Shown here: positions 52,840 through 60,990 of the stretch, piece after piece
Position numbering within the stretch: position 1 is the first letter of the stretch
Layout of the letters: every line of letters starts with the position of its first letter
From: SZUA-545 sp050297855
GTDB taxonomy: Bacteria > Campylobacterota > Campylobacteria > Campylobacterales > SZUA-545
DNA length: 64,000 bases
Assembly: GCA_050297855.1 (NCBI GenBank)
Contig: JBNKTC010000009.1
Location: forward strand, 1-64,000
Reading direction: 5' to 3'
Position numbers and translations under genes: made by a program
Notes under the pieces: generated by a model
Databases searched by the model: none
Seen by the model: only the letters and a program-made list of their open reading frames with translations
What the model was told of the DNA's origin: nothing

Positions 52840-53943
52840 TTAATCGATGAGCTGATACTCATCCCGTAAGATAGCGATCACTTCCGCTTTCGGGTTATCG
52901 GAGAGTACGATCTTCTCACCGGTGATCTTCTCTGCGATGTCCGTATAGGTCTTGGAGACCTGCATCAACACCTCGGTCGGCAGCGCATTGTCACGTGCCA
53001 GCGCTTCGCGCTCATCCATACGGGATTTATTGAGCAGGATATCGGGGTCCGGGAAGTGGTTCAGCAGCAGCTGGCGGAACCCCTCTTTGGAATTCTCCAC
53101 GACTTTGCCCTTTCGGTACTGTTCACCGTCCCAGATACGGGAACTATCCGGCGTGCCCACTTCGTCCATGTAGATCAGCTTGTCGTTGCCCTCCGTGTCT
53201 TTCACGTAGCCGAACTCGAACTTGGTATCGACAAAGATCTGGTCAAGCTTTTCAAGCTCTTTGGAGATCACCTCAAAGCCCTCTGTTAAAAGCTTCTCAT
53301 ACAGGGCAATATCATCACGCGATTTAAAATTAAACGCTTCGTAGTTGTCTTCGATGTTTTTACGCGTGATATTGACGTCATCCACCTCCGGCACGCCCGG
53401 GATGCCTTTGAGTACGCCCTTGGTAGAGGGAGTCTGGAGCAGTTCCGGGAGTCTGGAGTCTTTTGTCAGGCCTTCAGGGATCTTGATACCGCAGAACTCG
53501 CGTTCGCCTTTTTCGTATGCACGCCACATGGAACCGGTGATATACTGGCGGCAGATCGCTTCGATCATCACGGGCTGGGCTTTTTGTACGATCCAGACAA
53601 ACGGATGGGGGATATCGAGGATATGGCTGTCGGCAAGCCCTTTTTCCTTAAAGAGTCTGAACCAGTGGTTCGAGATGGCGTTCAGCGCCGCCCCTTTGCC
53701 GGGAACGCCCTGCATATTCCCCTCGCCGTGCCAGATACAGTCAAACGCGGAGATACGGTCACTGATCACCATGATCGCCAACGGCGTGTCGGCAGGCACG
53801 TCATACCCTTTCTCTTTGATCAGCCGCTTGCTGTCGGCTTCTGTCAGCCAATAGACCGAGCGCACCTTCCCGCTGTGCACCGGAGAATCCGTACGGATCG
53901 GAAGGTCGTTATTTACTGCCAATACTTTGTCAGCTAAGTTCAT
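52840..53943 (-). CDS. purC: SAICAR synthase, long (gammaproteobacterial) type PurC
   Basis: 367 residues from the ATG with AAGGTGAT in front; three extra residues upstream are unlikely. Catalyses ligation of CAIR and aspartate in purine synthesis. Motifs: [42 protein letters not shown] and [14 protein letters not shown]. It is the long form of about 367 residues; most Campylobacterota have a short form of about 235 residues beside purS/purQ. Here no other pur gene is adjacent, so it is either a replacement or a second copy gained by transfer. Confidence 0.9.
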   Translation of the reverse strand: MNLADKVLAVNNDLPIRTDSPVHSGKVRSVYWLTEADSKRLIKEKGYDVPADTPLAIMVISDRISAFDCIWHGEGNMQGVPGKGAALNAISNHWFRLFKEKGLADSHILDIPHPFVWIVQKAQPVMIEAICRQYITGSMWRAYEKGEREFCGIKIPEGLTKDSRLPELLQTPSTKGVLKGIPGVPEVDDVNITRKNIEDNYEAFNFKSRDDIALYEKLLTEGFEVISKELEKLDQIFVDTKFEFGYVKDTEGNDKLIYMDEVGTPDSSRIWDGEQYRKGKVVENSKEGFRQLLLNHFPDPDILLNKSRMDEREALARDNALPTEVLMQVSKTYTDIAEKITGEKIVLSDNPKAEVIAILRDEYQLID

Positions 53944-54096
53944 TGTTATCACCTTTTAATTATCAAGAAATAGATTGTTTGTTTTTACATTTTTGGAATT
54001 TTAACAAAAAACATCAAGGTAATGCTGCAAGAATCAAAGCATGCAAAGTGCGGCAGGTGAAAATAAAGTTGCTTGTCACCTTTTTTCTCAGGAGTT

Positions 54097-54399
54097 TTAG
54101 TCTTTTCGGTAATTTTCCAAAAGTTGCTTGCCGTGTACAATGGCAACAATCAATATTTCATCTTCACCCACAGCATAGATCATACGATAGCTGTAGACAA
54201 AAATCTCACGAATCTCTATGCGCATCACCTCCGGGACCACCCGTCCGGACTCGGGAAAAGTGATGAGCATTTCAGCTTTTTCGAAAAACGTGGTGACTAC
54301 TTACTTCGCATAAACAGGAGAGTCTTTTTCAATATATCGGGCAATAGCCTCGATATCTTCAAGAGCCTCCGTGGACCAATTTAGCTTTCGCTCAGCCAC
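54097..54399 (-). pseudogene. ParE/RelE-type toxin gene broken by an in-frame stop
   Basis: Reading from the GTG that overlaps the antitoxin end gives a clear ParE-fold chain: VAERKLNWSTEALEDIEAIA, then RYIEKDSPVYAK, a TAA stop at 54301-54303, and in the same frame FPESGRVVPEV, IREIFVYSYRMIYAV and VAIVHGKQLLENYRKD. The codon at the stop most likely was CAA (Gln). Everything else is intact, so the loss is recent. The 32-residue product would be inactive. The preceding antitoxin gene is intact. Confidence 0.8.
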
Positions 54400-54572
54400 T
54401 TATGCATCTTCTCTTTGGCCTGATCGTGGGAGAGGGCCTTCTCCTCTTCAGCCCGTTTGAGCCCTTTTTGGACTTTTTCGATTACGTATAGGTGATACTG
54501 AATGTCTTCATAGGTGCAGTCGTCCGGAAGTGTTTCCAGCATTTGACGTACTTCATCTTTTACGGCAGTCAT
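54381..54572 (-). CDS. Antitoxin of a ParDE/RelBE-type module
   Basis: 63 residues, highly charged (VKDEVRQMLETLPDDCTYEDI, ending KEKMHKWLSES), typical of short addiction-module antitoxins paired with ParE toxins. The toxin start overlaps its last codons by 19 bases. AAAAGGATC ribosome site and a TACAAT box lie upstream. With the toxin broken, this gene is free of selection unless it guards against a related toxin elsewhere. Confidence 0.75.
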   Translation of the reverse strand: MTAVKDEVRQMLETLPDDCTYEDIQYHLYVIEKVQKGLKRAEEEKALSHDQAKEKMHKWLSES

Positions 54573-54604
54573 TCCGATCCTTTTTAGGGTAATACTTTAT
54601 GAAC

Positions 54605-54610
54605 ATTGTA
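54605..54610 (-). promoter_or_regulatory. Candidate -10 element of the first toxin-antitoxin module
   Basis: Minus-strand TACAAT, 32 bases before the antitoxin ATG. Confidence 0.45.
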
Positions 54611-54687
54611 GCAAATTGGGTAAAAAATTGAAATTTTGGATTACGAGGAGAGATAGGTATTATGTCTCCGGTTTTTTCCCAAATTTT

Positions 54688-54927
54688 TTAATCTTCATCA
54701 CTTTTTCGCCCCAAGATTCCAAACACCAAGTAAAGAAAATAGATATTTGCGATCAAAAGAATTGCACCTACAACCACCGCAGTGGTACCATCAAAATTCA
54801 TATTCATCTTGCGTGTATTTTCATGGATTGACTGTAATACAATACCCTGATACGCAAGGTCAACAAGCATGGCTGAAACAAGCAAGAAAAATAATATCAT
54901 TCCCAGCTTCTTCAATTTCTCATTCAC
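54688..54927 (-). CDS. Small membrane protein with two helices
   Basis: 79 residues from a GTG. Two hydrophobic segments (about 8-28 and 47-70) with a short loop between them (QSIHENTRKMNMNFDG) and a charged C-terminal tail. Not recognised. It follows the ICMT-like gene on the same strand by 17 bases and may be co-transcribed with it. Confidence 0.5.
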   Translation of the reverse strand: MNEKLKKLGMILFFLLVSAMLVDLAYQGIVLQSIHENTRKMNMNFDGTTAVVVGAILLIANIYFLYLVFGILGRKSDED

Positions 54928-54944
54928 CCTGTGCCCTTTATAAC

Positions 54945-55664
54945 TCAGTAGATCCCCGGGAAGAGACGGAAGCGTACACGCGCGGCATACTCGCTGTAAC
55001 CCGGTAGCTCGTCTTGAAGTGTCCTGTCCTCCAGTGTGGTGCGGATCACCGCGATGACCAGCGCCAGCGCGGCTGGGATCAGGGTCCAGAGCGTGTTAAG
55101 CGCCATGATGATACCCGCAACGGCCAGCAGGTTCCCCGCATAGCCGGGATGACGTACGATGCGGTACGGGCCGCTGTCGCAGACCGAATGCCCCCGGTCT
55201 GTCTGGATACGCACCGTGGTGGAGAAAAAGCGGTTCTCGACCAGCGCCCACGTGGCAAAGGCGTACCCGACCGCAATAAGAACAAGCCCCAGAATATTAA
55301 CCCATCCCGCAAACAGCGGCGTCCACCCATAACGGTGATCCAGCCCCGCAACGATCAGAAGGGGGAACGTAAGGCTGACCGCCATCAAGGGCGCAAGCAC
55401 CTTGTCCCACGACTTCGCACCCTTAGCCTTTTCCGTACTAATCCGCTCAACCATAATCCCCGGATGCCGCCTCTCGGCCAAAACACGCCCCCCGACCCCG
55501 GCACAAAACAGCAGCACCCCATAAACCCAAGCCTGCCACCAGCCAAAATCCCCCGCACAGAGGAAAAGAACCAGCGGGATAATGAGATAGAGGAGGACCT
55601 CACCCAGCCACAAACGAGGGCTTGGGGATTGGTTGGTGTTTGGATCGGTGGCTTGGGATGTCAT
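54945..55664 (-). CDS. Isoprenylcysteine carboxyl methyltransferase-like membrane protein
   Basis: 239 residues with about five to six helices. The SAM-binding region of the ICMT/PEMT family is at GPYRIVRHPGYAGNLLAVAG, followed by EDRTLQDELPGYSEYAARVRFRLFPGIY, the usual ending. Bacterial relatives methylate phospholipids, isoprenoids or heavy-metal species; no substrate can be named. An AGGAGG-like site is seen before the ATG. It lies between the two toxin-antitoxin modules. Confidence 0.82.
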   Translation of the reverse strand: MTSQATDPNTNQSPSPRLWLGEVLLYLIIPLVLFLCAGDFGWWQAWVYGVLLFCAGVGGRVLAERRHPGIMVERISTEKAKGAKSWDKVLAPLMAVSLTFPLLIVAGLDHRYGWTPLFAGWVNILGLVLIAVGYAFATWALVENRFFSTTVRIQTDRGHSVCDSGPYRIVRHPGYAGNLLAVAGIIMALNTLWTLIPAALALVIAVIRTTLEDRTLQDELPGYSEYAARVRFRLFPGIY

Positions 55665-55730
55665 TTTTTATTACCTCCGTAACTTACTGGGAGCAGTGGA
55701 TGAGAATAAAGTAGCTTGTACCCTTTTTTA

Positions 55731-55976
55731 CTACTTATACGAATCTCTCCTATGCATTACCCGGTAGACTTTTAACGTATCCCCCTCAATGTCAAAAAGG
55801 ATTCGGTAGTTTCCTACCCGGTAACGGTATCTGGGAATATGGTTCGTAAGGCGTTTAATGTTGGAGATATTCGGAAAGTCCTGGAGGGCTTCGATTTTTT
55901 CAAACAGCCTGGATGCTTCTTTTTTGTCAAGTTTCGAGAGGTCTTTGAACGCTTTGTCATCAATGACGACAGTCAT
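55731..55976 (-). CDS. RelE/ParE-family toxin
   Basis: 81 residues. The mRNA-interferase-like fold is seen in MTVVIDDKAFKDLSKLDKK, then LTNHIPRYRYRVGNYRILFDIEG and VYRVMHRRDSYK; the basic residues of the last block are the catalytic ones in RelE relatives. It follows its antitoxin with a 4-base overlap. Unlike the module 1.5 kb away this toxin is intact. Confidence 0.87.
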   Translation of the reverse strand: MTVVIDDKAFKDLSKLDKKEASRLFEKIEALQDFPNISNIKRLTNHIPRYRYRVGNYRILFDIEGDTLKVYRVMHRRDSYK

Positions 55977-56185
55977 TCAAGACCCAGTTTTTCTTTTGCC
56001 TGTGCGAGAGTATGGGAAGGATTGTTTTCTTTCTTCACTTCTTCAATCAAATGATAATCCGGGTCGTTCGGGTCAAGCAGCTCGATATCTTTTTCGATAC
56101 TGATCCCCTCTTTCAGACCGGCAACGAACTCTTTGAGTTTGGTCATAACAGTTTCGTTTTCCACATTCAAAACAACCGTATGCAT
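55973..56185 (-). CDS. Antitoxin partner of the RelE-like toxin
   Basis: 70 residues. Begins with a beta-type MHTVVLNVENETVMTKL segment and then a long charged helical region (DPNDPDYHLIEEVKKENN) that should wrap the toxin. AAAGGGGC ribosome site and TATAAT box upstream. The 4-base overlap with the toxin suggests coupled translation. Confidence 0.78.
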   Translation of the reverse strand: MHTVVLNVENETVMTKLKEFVAGLKEGISIEKDIELLDPNDPDYHLIEEVKKENNPSHTLAQAKEKLGLE

Positions 56186-56215
56186 CTGAAAGCCCCTTTC
56201 TTTTGTTTTTTGAAT

Positions 56216-56221
56216 ATTATA
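56216..56221 (-). promoter_or_regulatory. Candidate -10 element of the second toxin-antitoxin module
   Basis: Minus-strand TATAAT, 30 bases before the antitoxin ATG. Confidence 0.5.
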
Positions 56222-56363
56222 TCACATCATTTAGAGAAGGAAAATCATCCCTTACTTATACTTATTTCATGACCCTATTTCACTTTTGTAAACTGTAGCG
56301 CCATGTTCTCTTTAATCTATTATATAAGTCTATGAAAAAAGTAGACTGACTTCTTTATTTACA

Positions 56364-56612
56364 TCATGAATCAGAAATCCCATGTAACTCAAGACGGTCT
56401 ATATACCGGATCAAAGCCCCCATTTTCTCCTCGATCAAAACCAAGTGATCATGAAACGTCGGAACATACCGAACCTCACGATCATTCTCTGAAATATATG
56501 CCATCGCATAATCAAGTGACTGGAGCAAGCTTTGGATATTGCAAGCCTGAATCTGGAGCGATGAAATACTGTAATCGGACGGTTTTTGGTCTTTTTTTTC
56601 GTTTTCACCCAT
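56364..56612 (-). CDS. Small protein of unknown function, 82 aa
   Basis: A mostly helical soluble protein (LQIQACNIQSLLQSLDYAMAYIS, then LIEEKMGALIRYIDRLELH) with a polar N-terminus. AAGGATG lies before the ATG. It diverges from the HTH gene across an AT-rich spacer. It may belong to the mobile block on its right. Not recognised. Confidence 0.5.
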   Translation of the reverse strand: MGENEKKDQKPSDYSISSLQIQACNIQSLLQSLDYAMAYISENDREVRYVPTFHDHLVLIEEKMGALIRYIDRLELHGISDS

Positions 56613-56676
56613 ATTGCATCCTTAAAGAAAATAAAACTGAAAATGTTTATTTTCATTATTTTAAACATTATTGATG

Positions 56677-56686
56677 TGTTATAACA
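56677..56686. promoter_or_regulatory. Palindrome over a -10-like box
   Basis: TGTTATAACA, a perfect ten-base palindrome, about 70 bases before the HTH start, overlapping TATAAC. It could be both promoter and operator for the divergent small genes. Confidence 0.35.
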
Positions 56687-56724
56687 TTTCAAACTTAAAT
56701 CTAAGATGTATCGATGGTTAAAAT

Positions 56725-56743
56725 CTCACATTATTTATGTGAG
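56725..56743. promoter_or_regulatory. Operator-like inverted repeat before the HTH gene
   Basis: CTCACAT, five bases, ATGTGAG: perfect seven-base arms, ending 12 bases before the ATG and next to the AGAGG ribosome site. It would suit binding by the HTH protein itself and could also shield the ribosome site as an RNA hairpin. Confidence 0.5.
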
Positions 56744-56755
56744 AAAGAGGCTGTG

Positions 56756-56974
56756 ATGACTTACAAAGAATTTGAGGATGCGCTAAAATTAGCTGGGATC
56801 GATAAAAAAGCATTTTCCAGAATGACAGGTCTTAACTACACTTCAATCACCAATTGGAGTCAAGAGGGAAAAACGATTCCATTCTGGGTAAAGTCATACC
56901 TAGAATACTTCACGAAATCCAAGCTTTATGACGAGATGGCTTCAAAAATGGCAGAGGTTCAGAAACGGTCGTAA
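56756..56974 (+). CDS. Small XRE-like helix-turn-helix regulator
   Basis: 72 residues from the ATG after AGAGG; 14 upstream residues in the same frame are rejected because they overlap the palindrome. The chain FEDALKLAGIDKKAFSRMTGLNYTSITNWSQEG is a classical HTH, followed by PFWVKSYLEYF. Such mini-repressors regulate mobile or defence genes and usually their own promoter. It converges on the GIY-YIG gene. Confidence 0.75.
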   Translation: MTYKEFEDALKLAGIDKKAFSRMTGLNYTSITNWSQEGKTIPFWVKSYLEYFTKSKLYDEMASKMAEVQKRS

Positions 56975-57014
56975 TAAAGAGGGTAAAAGGGACTCGTCCC
57001 GTTTTTCTGAAGTG

Positions 57015-58298
57015 TTATGCACCAGGATTAATATTTGACATATATTCAAAACCATCAGCACTTAGGACAAAACTAAAATTTTCCATACCAAAAAAATCAT
57101 ATATGTCCGGTTTACTATATTCTTGGAGTAATCCTTCCCTAAACATCGATTCAAATTGTACAACAAGAGCTGAATATGAAAGATCATCAAAAAGATTTTG
57201 AGTAGTAAATTCCAAGCTATTTTCACCAGTTTGAATAAGTTTTAAAGACAAAATCCATAAAAGTAATTCTTCAAATTTTGCATCTTTTCTATCATCTGAT
57301 AAAAAATCGATTGATTGCATCAAAATTATGTCAAAAACATCTGCAGGCATGTTATGCGGCAAAAATCTTTCTAATCCGAGTTCAACTTTAAAAATATGTT
57401 TATGAAAGGTATTTGTAACTTCTTCTTCATTTCTGAAAACAGATACATCTTCTGCTTTCAAAAAGTGCCAATCTTTTCGAATACCATCTACGTAACTAGG
57501 ATATGCGTCACATATATCATTAAAAAGGGAAATTAAGCGCTGGTAATGCTCTTCTGATGTCCAATGCTGACCAATAAGCTTTTGATTGGGAAACCTAAAT
57601 GATATATCCTGATAATTATCAGATGAGAGAATTGAGTTACAATAATTTGCAAATGAATAATTACCTTTTTCATCTTTTGACTCCAATTTCCCATATGTCA
57701 TTAATCCAATGTTTTCATGCTGATTTTTAACACGTAATTTGTATTCAAGTCCATCTCTTGTTTCTCTTCGATTTATTCCAACGATATTTTGCTTTAATGC
57801 GTCTTTATAAATTTGTGAAAAATTTTTTAGATTTTTTGAATTCGAACTTTTTATTTCAATAAGAGGAAGTGTTTTTCTTATCTTTTTAGTAATGTATTGT
57901 TGTCTATTTTTATTTATCCTACTACTTTTGAACACATCCACTGGTATAGTCTCTGGTCCTTCAAAGAAAAAGCCTTTCGAATTTAACTGACTAGTAATAT
58001 ATTCATTTATATCATCGAAGCAACCCATTGGATACCATTCAGTTTTTCCATTAGTCTCTTGTTTGAGAGGTATAGTAAAATTGTAATGTGAAAATGTACT
58101 CTTGATTTTATCTTCTAGTTTTTTAGCATCTTTTCGACTATCCATCCTAATCGCTTGAGATTTGCTTCCGAAAGGTCCAAAGTTCTTTAAATCTTTTTGA
58201 ACTCTTCCATTTTTTACAGCAAACCTTGATGATATACCCACTTTAAAGCATAATTCATCTTTTCGCACCAAAAGATATAGAAAATGTTTACCTAACAT
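57015..58298 (-). CDS. GIY-YIG (T5orf172-like) domain protein, last gene of AT-rich operon
   Basis: 427 residues from the ATG with AAGGTGAAAC in front. The N-terminal 95 residues fit a GIY-YIG nuclease of the Bacteriophage T5 Orf172 type: HFLYLLVRKDELCFKVGISSR (YLL at 8-10, KVG at 19-21), E62 in KKLEDKIKSTF, and KTEWYPM (E87-W88). The remaining 330 residues are not recognised; they are mixed alpha/beta with no transmembrane helix. A 76-base gap separates it from the membrane protein gene. Candidate DNA-cutting effector of the system (inference). Confidence 0.6.
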   Translation of the reverse strand: MLGKHFLYLLVRKDELCFKVGISSRFAVKNGRVQKDLKNFGPFGSKSQAIRMDSRKDAKKLEDKIKSTFSHYNFTIPLKQETNGKTEWYPMGCFDDINEYITSQLNSKGFFFEGPETIPVDVFKSSRINKNRQQYITKKIRKTLPLIEIKSSNSKNLKNFSQIYKDALKQNIVGINRRETRDGLEYKLRVKNQHENIGLMTYGKLESKDEKGNYSFANYCNSILSSDNYQDISFRFPNQKLIGQHWTSEEHYQRLISLFNDICDAYPSYVDGIRKDWHFLKAEDVSVFRNEEEVTNTFHKHIFKVELGLERFLPHNMPADVFDIILMQSIDFLSDDRKDAKFEELLLWILSLKLIQTGENSLEFTTQNLFDDLSYSALVVQFESMFREGLLQEYSKPDIYDFFGMENFSFVLSADGFEYMSNINPGA

Positions 58299-58374
58299 TG
58301 TTTCACCTTTTAAAAGCATAAGAAAAAAGACCTCTTTATTCCATGTATTTCAATGCTGAATCTTTAAAATATCA

Positions 58375-60063
58375 CTATTCTTCAACACCCTCGTCTTTCG
58401 GTTGTATTGGGATAGGAGTACTACGAATAATTCGAGATGATGAACTTGGACTAATACCATGCAAGGCATACTCTTTTAGATTTGAAAAATCTGAATAATC
58501 CAACTTTCCATCATATCCCCACATACCTGATTCATATTCGATATGAGGTCGCTTTTCTCCATCTTTTTCTAACTCTTCTATCCAAAAACATGGATTAAGG
58601 TTTGCTTTTGGTCTGATTGCACATTTTACTCCTCGTAATCTCGAATAGGCTTGTTCAGCATACGCCTTCATATAGAAGTTCCCTTCTGAATCGATATCTT
58701 GTATAAGCCAAGTTAATATGTGCCCCATAAACTCTTCCGAATGGCTTTCTACCGGGATTAAACAACGGGACCAAAAACAACCTATATTTAAATGTTTTGC
58801 CACTCTACCAAGTTGAACAATAGATTCAAAAACAGCGACAATCGTCTGCATAGATTTCAACTTGGCTGCATTACAACCAAGGAACGAAAGGCTTTCCATA
58901 CACCGATAAGCAAAATGTGAATTCCCGCTATAAAAGGCCGATACACCTAATTTTTTTATGTCATGTGCATAGACAGAAATATTATATTTATCCAATTCCG
59001 CTATACCATCTGATGAATTCTCTACTTCTAATCGATAGATTCCTAGCTCTATTACATGCTGAAGGGTATTAAGTATTTTTATAGGCTCAATAACGCTCTT
59101 CGATTCTAGCATTATTGTACCAATCCATACTGCATCCGATGCAACAGATCTTGTCATATCAGAACATGGATGTGCCAAGGCTTCCTTTTTTGTCAAGAAT
59201 GTACAAAGCTCACTCGAAAGAGACTGAAAAAACATGCCACTTTTATCTAAATCAGCTATATGAGTAATGATTGCGTGCAAACGTTTTTGTGCAATTTTTT
59301 TCATTCCACTATAAATCTCATATGTCTCTTCATTTGCTGATTTATATGAATAGGTCGCAAGAACTAATTTCAGAATTGCATTTAGTGACTGTCGAAATAC
59401 TGGATAATCATTATTCTCAATCGATAATTTTGTTATAACTGCAATGGAATCCCATAGATCATTAGGCTCAACCCCCCATACACTTGGTTCAAAATCATAT
59501 GCATGGGTAGGTATTTGAAATTTATCTCTATTTTTTAAATACTCTTGATGATCATCAACCTCTTTTTTTAATTCTCTTGAGATCATTCCTAAATATCTAC
59601 CTATAGCTTTGTCACTCAAACGTTTTTCAATAAACTGACTAGGACTTAAATATTTAGAAGTGAGTTCCGCATTATCTACTGATGATAAGACTAAAACTGG
59701 GAGTATCCACAATGCTATTTTTCCAAAGTATTCTGGAGCGACCAAAAAGGAAACCAGTGGCAAGAATGGCAGAATCAATAAAAGAATTATGTTGAACCAT
59801 TGCCTTTGAGTAACTTCATTATAAATTGCTTTATATTTTGAAAGTTGGTACCCAAAAAAAGTAAAGTTAATTGAGAAAACAGCTATCGTAAAATTTATAC
59901 CCAATAACCAAGGAGTGATTTTTTCTAGGTTCTGATTTAATGAACCAATTACTATCAACAGTTCAAGAATCAGTAAAACAATTAATCTCAAAGACAAACT
60001 CCAATCGTCTACAATATTTTGTTTTCTAGATACAGCATAACGAGACAGCATATTCTTTTCCAT
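58375..60063 (-). CDS. Membrane protein of unknown function, middle gene of AT-rich operon
   Basis: 562 residues. Four hydrophobic helices in the first 130 residues (about 25-43, 50-72, 89-108 and 113-128), after a short basic N-terminus, then a large cytoplasmic domain of about 430 residues, mostly helical, with no motif I know. The domain has scattered cysteines and a Pro-rich end (STPIPIQPKDE). It starts 12 bases after the DUF4365 gene, so both are certainly co-transcribed. A membrane protein beside nuclease-like genes resembles the effector-plus-sensor layout of many abortive-infection systems (inference). An ATG four codons later is an equal start. Confidence 0.6.
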   Translation of the reverse strand: MEKNMLSRYAVSRKQNIVDDWSLSLRLIVLLILELLIVIGSLNQNLEKITPWLLGINFTIAVFSINFTFFGYQLSKYKAIYNEVTQRQWFNIILLLILPFLPLVSFLVAPEYFGKIALWILPVLVLSSVDNAELTSKYLSPSQFIEKRLSDKAIGRYLGMISRELKKEVDDHQEYLKNRDKFQIPTHAYDFEPSVWGVEPNDLWDSIAVITKLSIENNDYPVFRQSLNAILKLVLATYSYKSANEETYEIYSGMKKIAQKRLHAIITHIADLDKSGMFFQSLSSELCTFLTKKEALAHPCSDMTRSVASDAVWIGTIMLESKSVIEPIKILNTLQHVIELGIYRLEVENSSDGIAELDKYNISVYAHDIKKLGVSAFYSGNSHFAYRCMESLSFLGCNAAKLKSMQTIVAVFESIVQLGRVAKHLNIGCFWSRCLIPVESHSEEFMGHILTWLIQDIDSEGNFYMKAYAEQAYSRLRGVKCAIRPKANLNPCFWIEELEKDGEKRPHIEYESGMWGYDGKLDYSDFSNLKEYALHGISPSSSSRIIRSTPIPIQPKDEGVEE

Positions 60064-60075
60064 TTCTCTAAATAA

Positions 60076-60990
60076 TTATTTTTTCCAATATTGTTTCTCC
60101 AACGTTTCGTACACAAAATCTGATAAGAAACTATGAAGGAAAGGTTGTTTTTTTTGCCAATATTCAGAATAAAGGTCACAAACTACCCTTTGACAAACTT
60201 TTAAGACCTCCAACAATTTCTTATCAAGCATAATCAATAATTCTGTCATATGGTACTCATACATAAAATAGTCCCCATATGCAGCATCACTACCTATATC
60301 ATTATCTTGAACAAACTGTTTAGGTGTTGGAATATCCCATGCTATGTCTAGAATGAAACATATAGAAAAAATCGAACTTAACAAAAAATTAAAATCAAAG
60401 AGAACTTCGTCATCTTCTACAAGCATATGAAAATCTCTACGTATATTGTTATAGTAAAAATTTGAAAAAGACTTGTAAAGATTAGGTAATGATATAAATT
60501 TCTCTTCCATCTTATTAAGGTTTTCTGTCCACCTATAAGCATTTAAAAATACTTCTACATTGAACTCATCAGAATTATAAAACTCGTAATAAAAATTATT
60601 ATCACTTGAATATCTATTGTAATTTTGTCGAACATAATCAGCAACAGATTTGAAATAGATTTTTTTCTTTGTCTCATCTATGAGAAGTAAAAATGCTGGG
60701 ATGTTTGAATTCAACCAATAATTAGTTGTATTTTTATTTACTTTATATAATCTATATTTTCCAGAATTATCAAAGTTAACATTGGCAGTAGATTTTAGTT
60801 GAAATGATGTGAATATTCCAGTAACTTGGTTTTTGGAGTTTACTAACTCTATCAGAGCGTCTATTCCATAATCTCTTTCTGACAGTTGTCGAACGAGCCA
60901 ATGATTTGGAATATTATTCTCAAATACTTTGTATGAAACTGTTTCTTTGATGTGATTTATTGCTCTTATTGGAAAATTTTGTTCAAACAC
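60076..60990 (-). CDS. DUF4365 (PD-(D/E)XK-like) protein, first gene of AT-rich operon
   Basis: 304 residues from a GTG after AGGATTTT. The N-terminal 150 residues match the DUF4365 family: NHWLVRQLSERDYGIDALIEL with D44 and E48, then FTSFQLKST with Q64 and K66, the D-(x)n-QxK core of restriction-like nucleases, and SNIPAFLLLIDETKKKIYF. The C-terminal half is helical and unrecognised. DUF4365 domains occur in phage-defence loci. Promoter not clear in the AT-rich upstream region. Confidence 0.68.
   Translation of the reverse strand: MFEQNFPIRAINHIKETVSYKVFENNIPNHWLVRQLSERDYGIDALIELVNSKNQVTGIFTSFQLKSTANVNFDNSGKYRLYKVNKNTTNYWLNSNIPAFLLLIDETKKKIYFKSVADYVRQNYNRYSSDNNFYYEFYNSDEFNVEVFLNAYRWTENLNKMEEKFISLPNLYKSFSNFYYNNIRRDFHMLVEDDEVLFDFNFLLSSIFSICFILDIAWDIPTPKQFVQDNDIGSDAAYGDYFMYEYHMTELLIMLDKKLLEVLKVCQRVVCDLYSEYWQKKQPFLHSFLSDFVYETLEKQYWKK

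Noticed and set aside
54073..54384. 103-residue plus-strand frame opposite the ParE region
   Set aside because: TTG start, no ribosome site, and the minus strand carries a clear ParE pattern apart from one stop.
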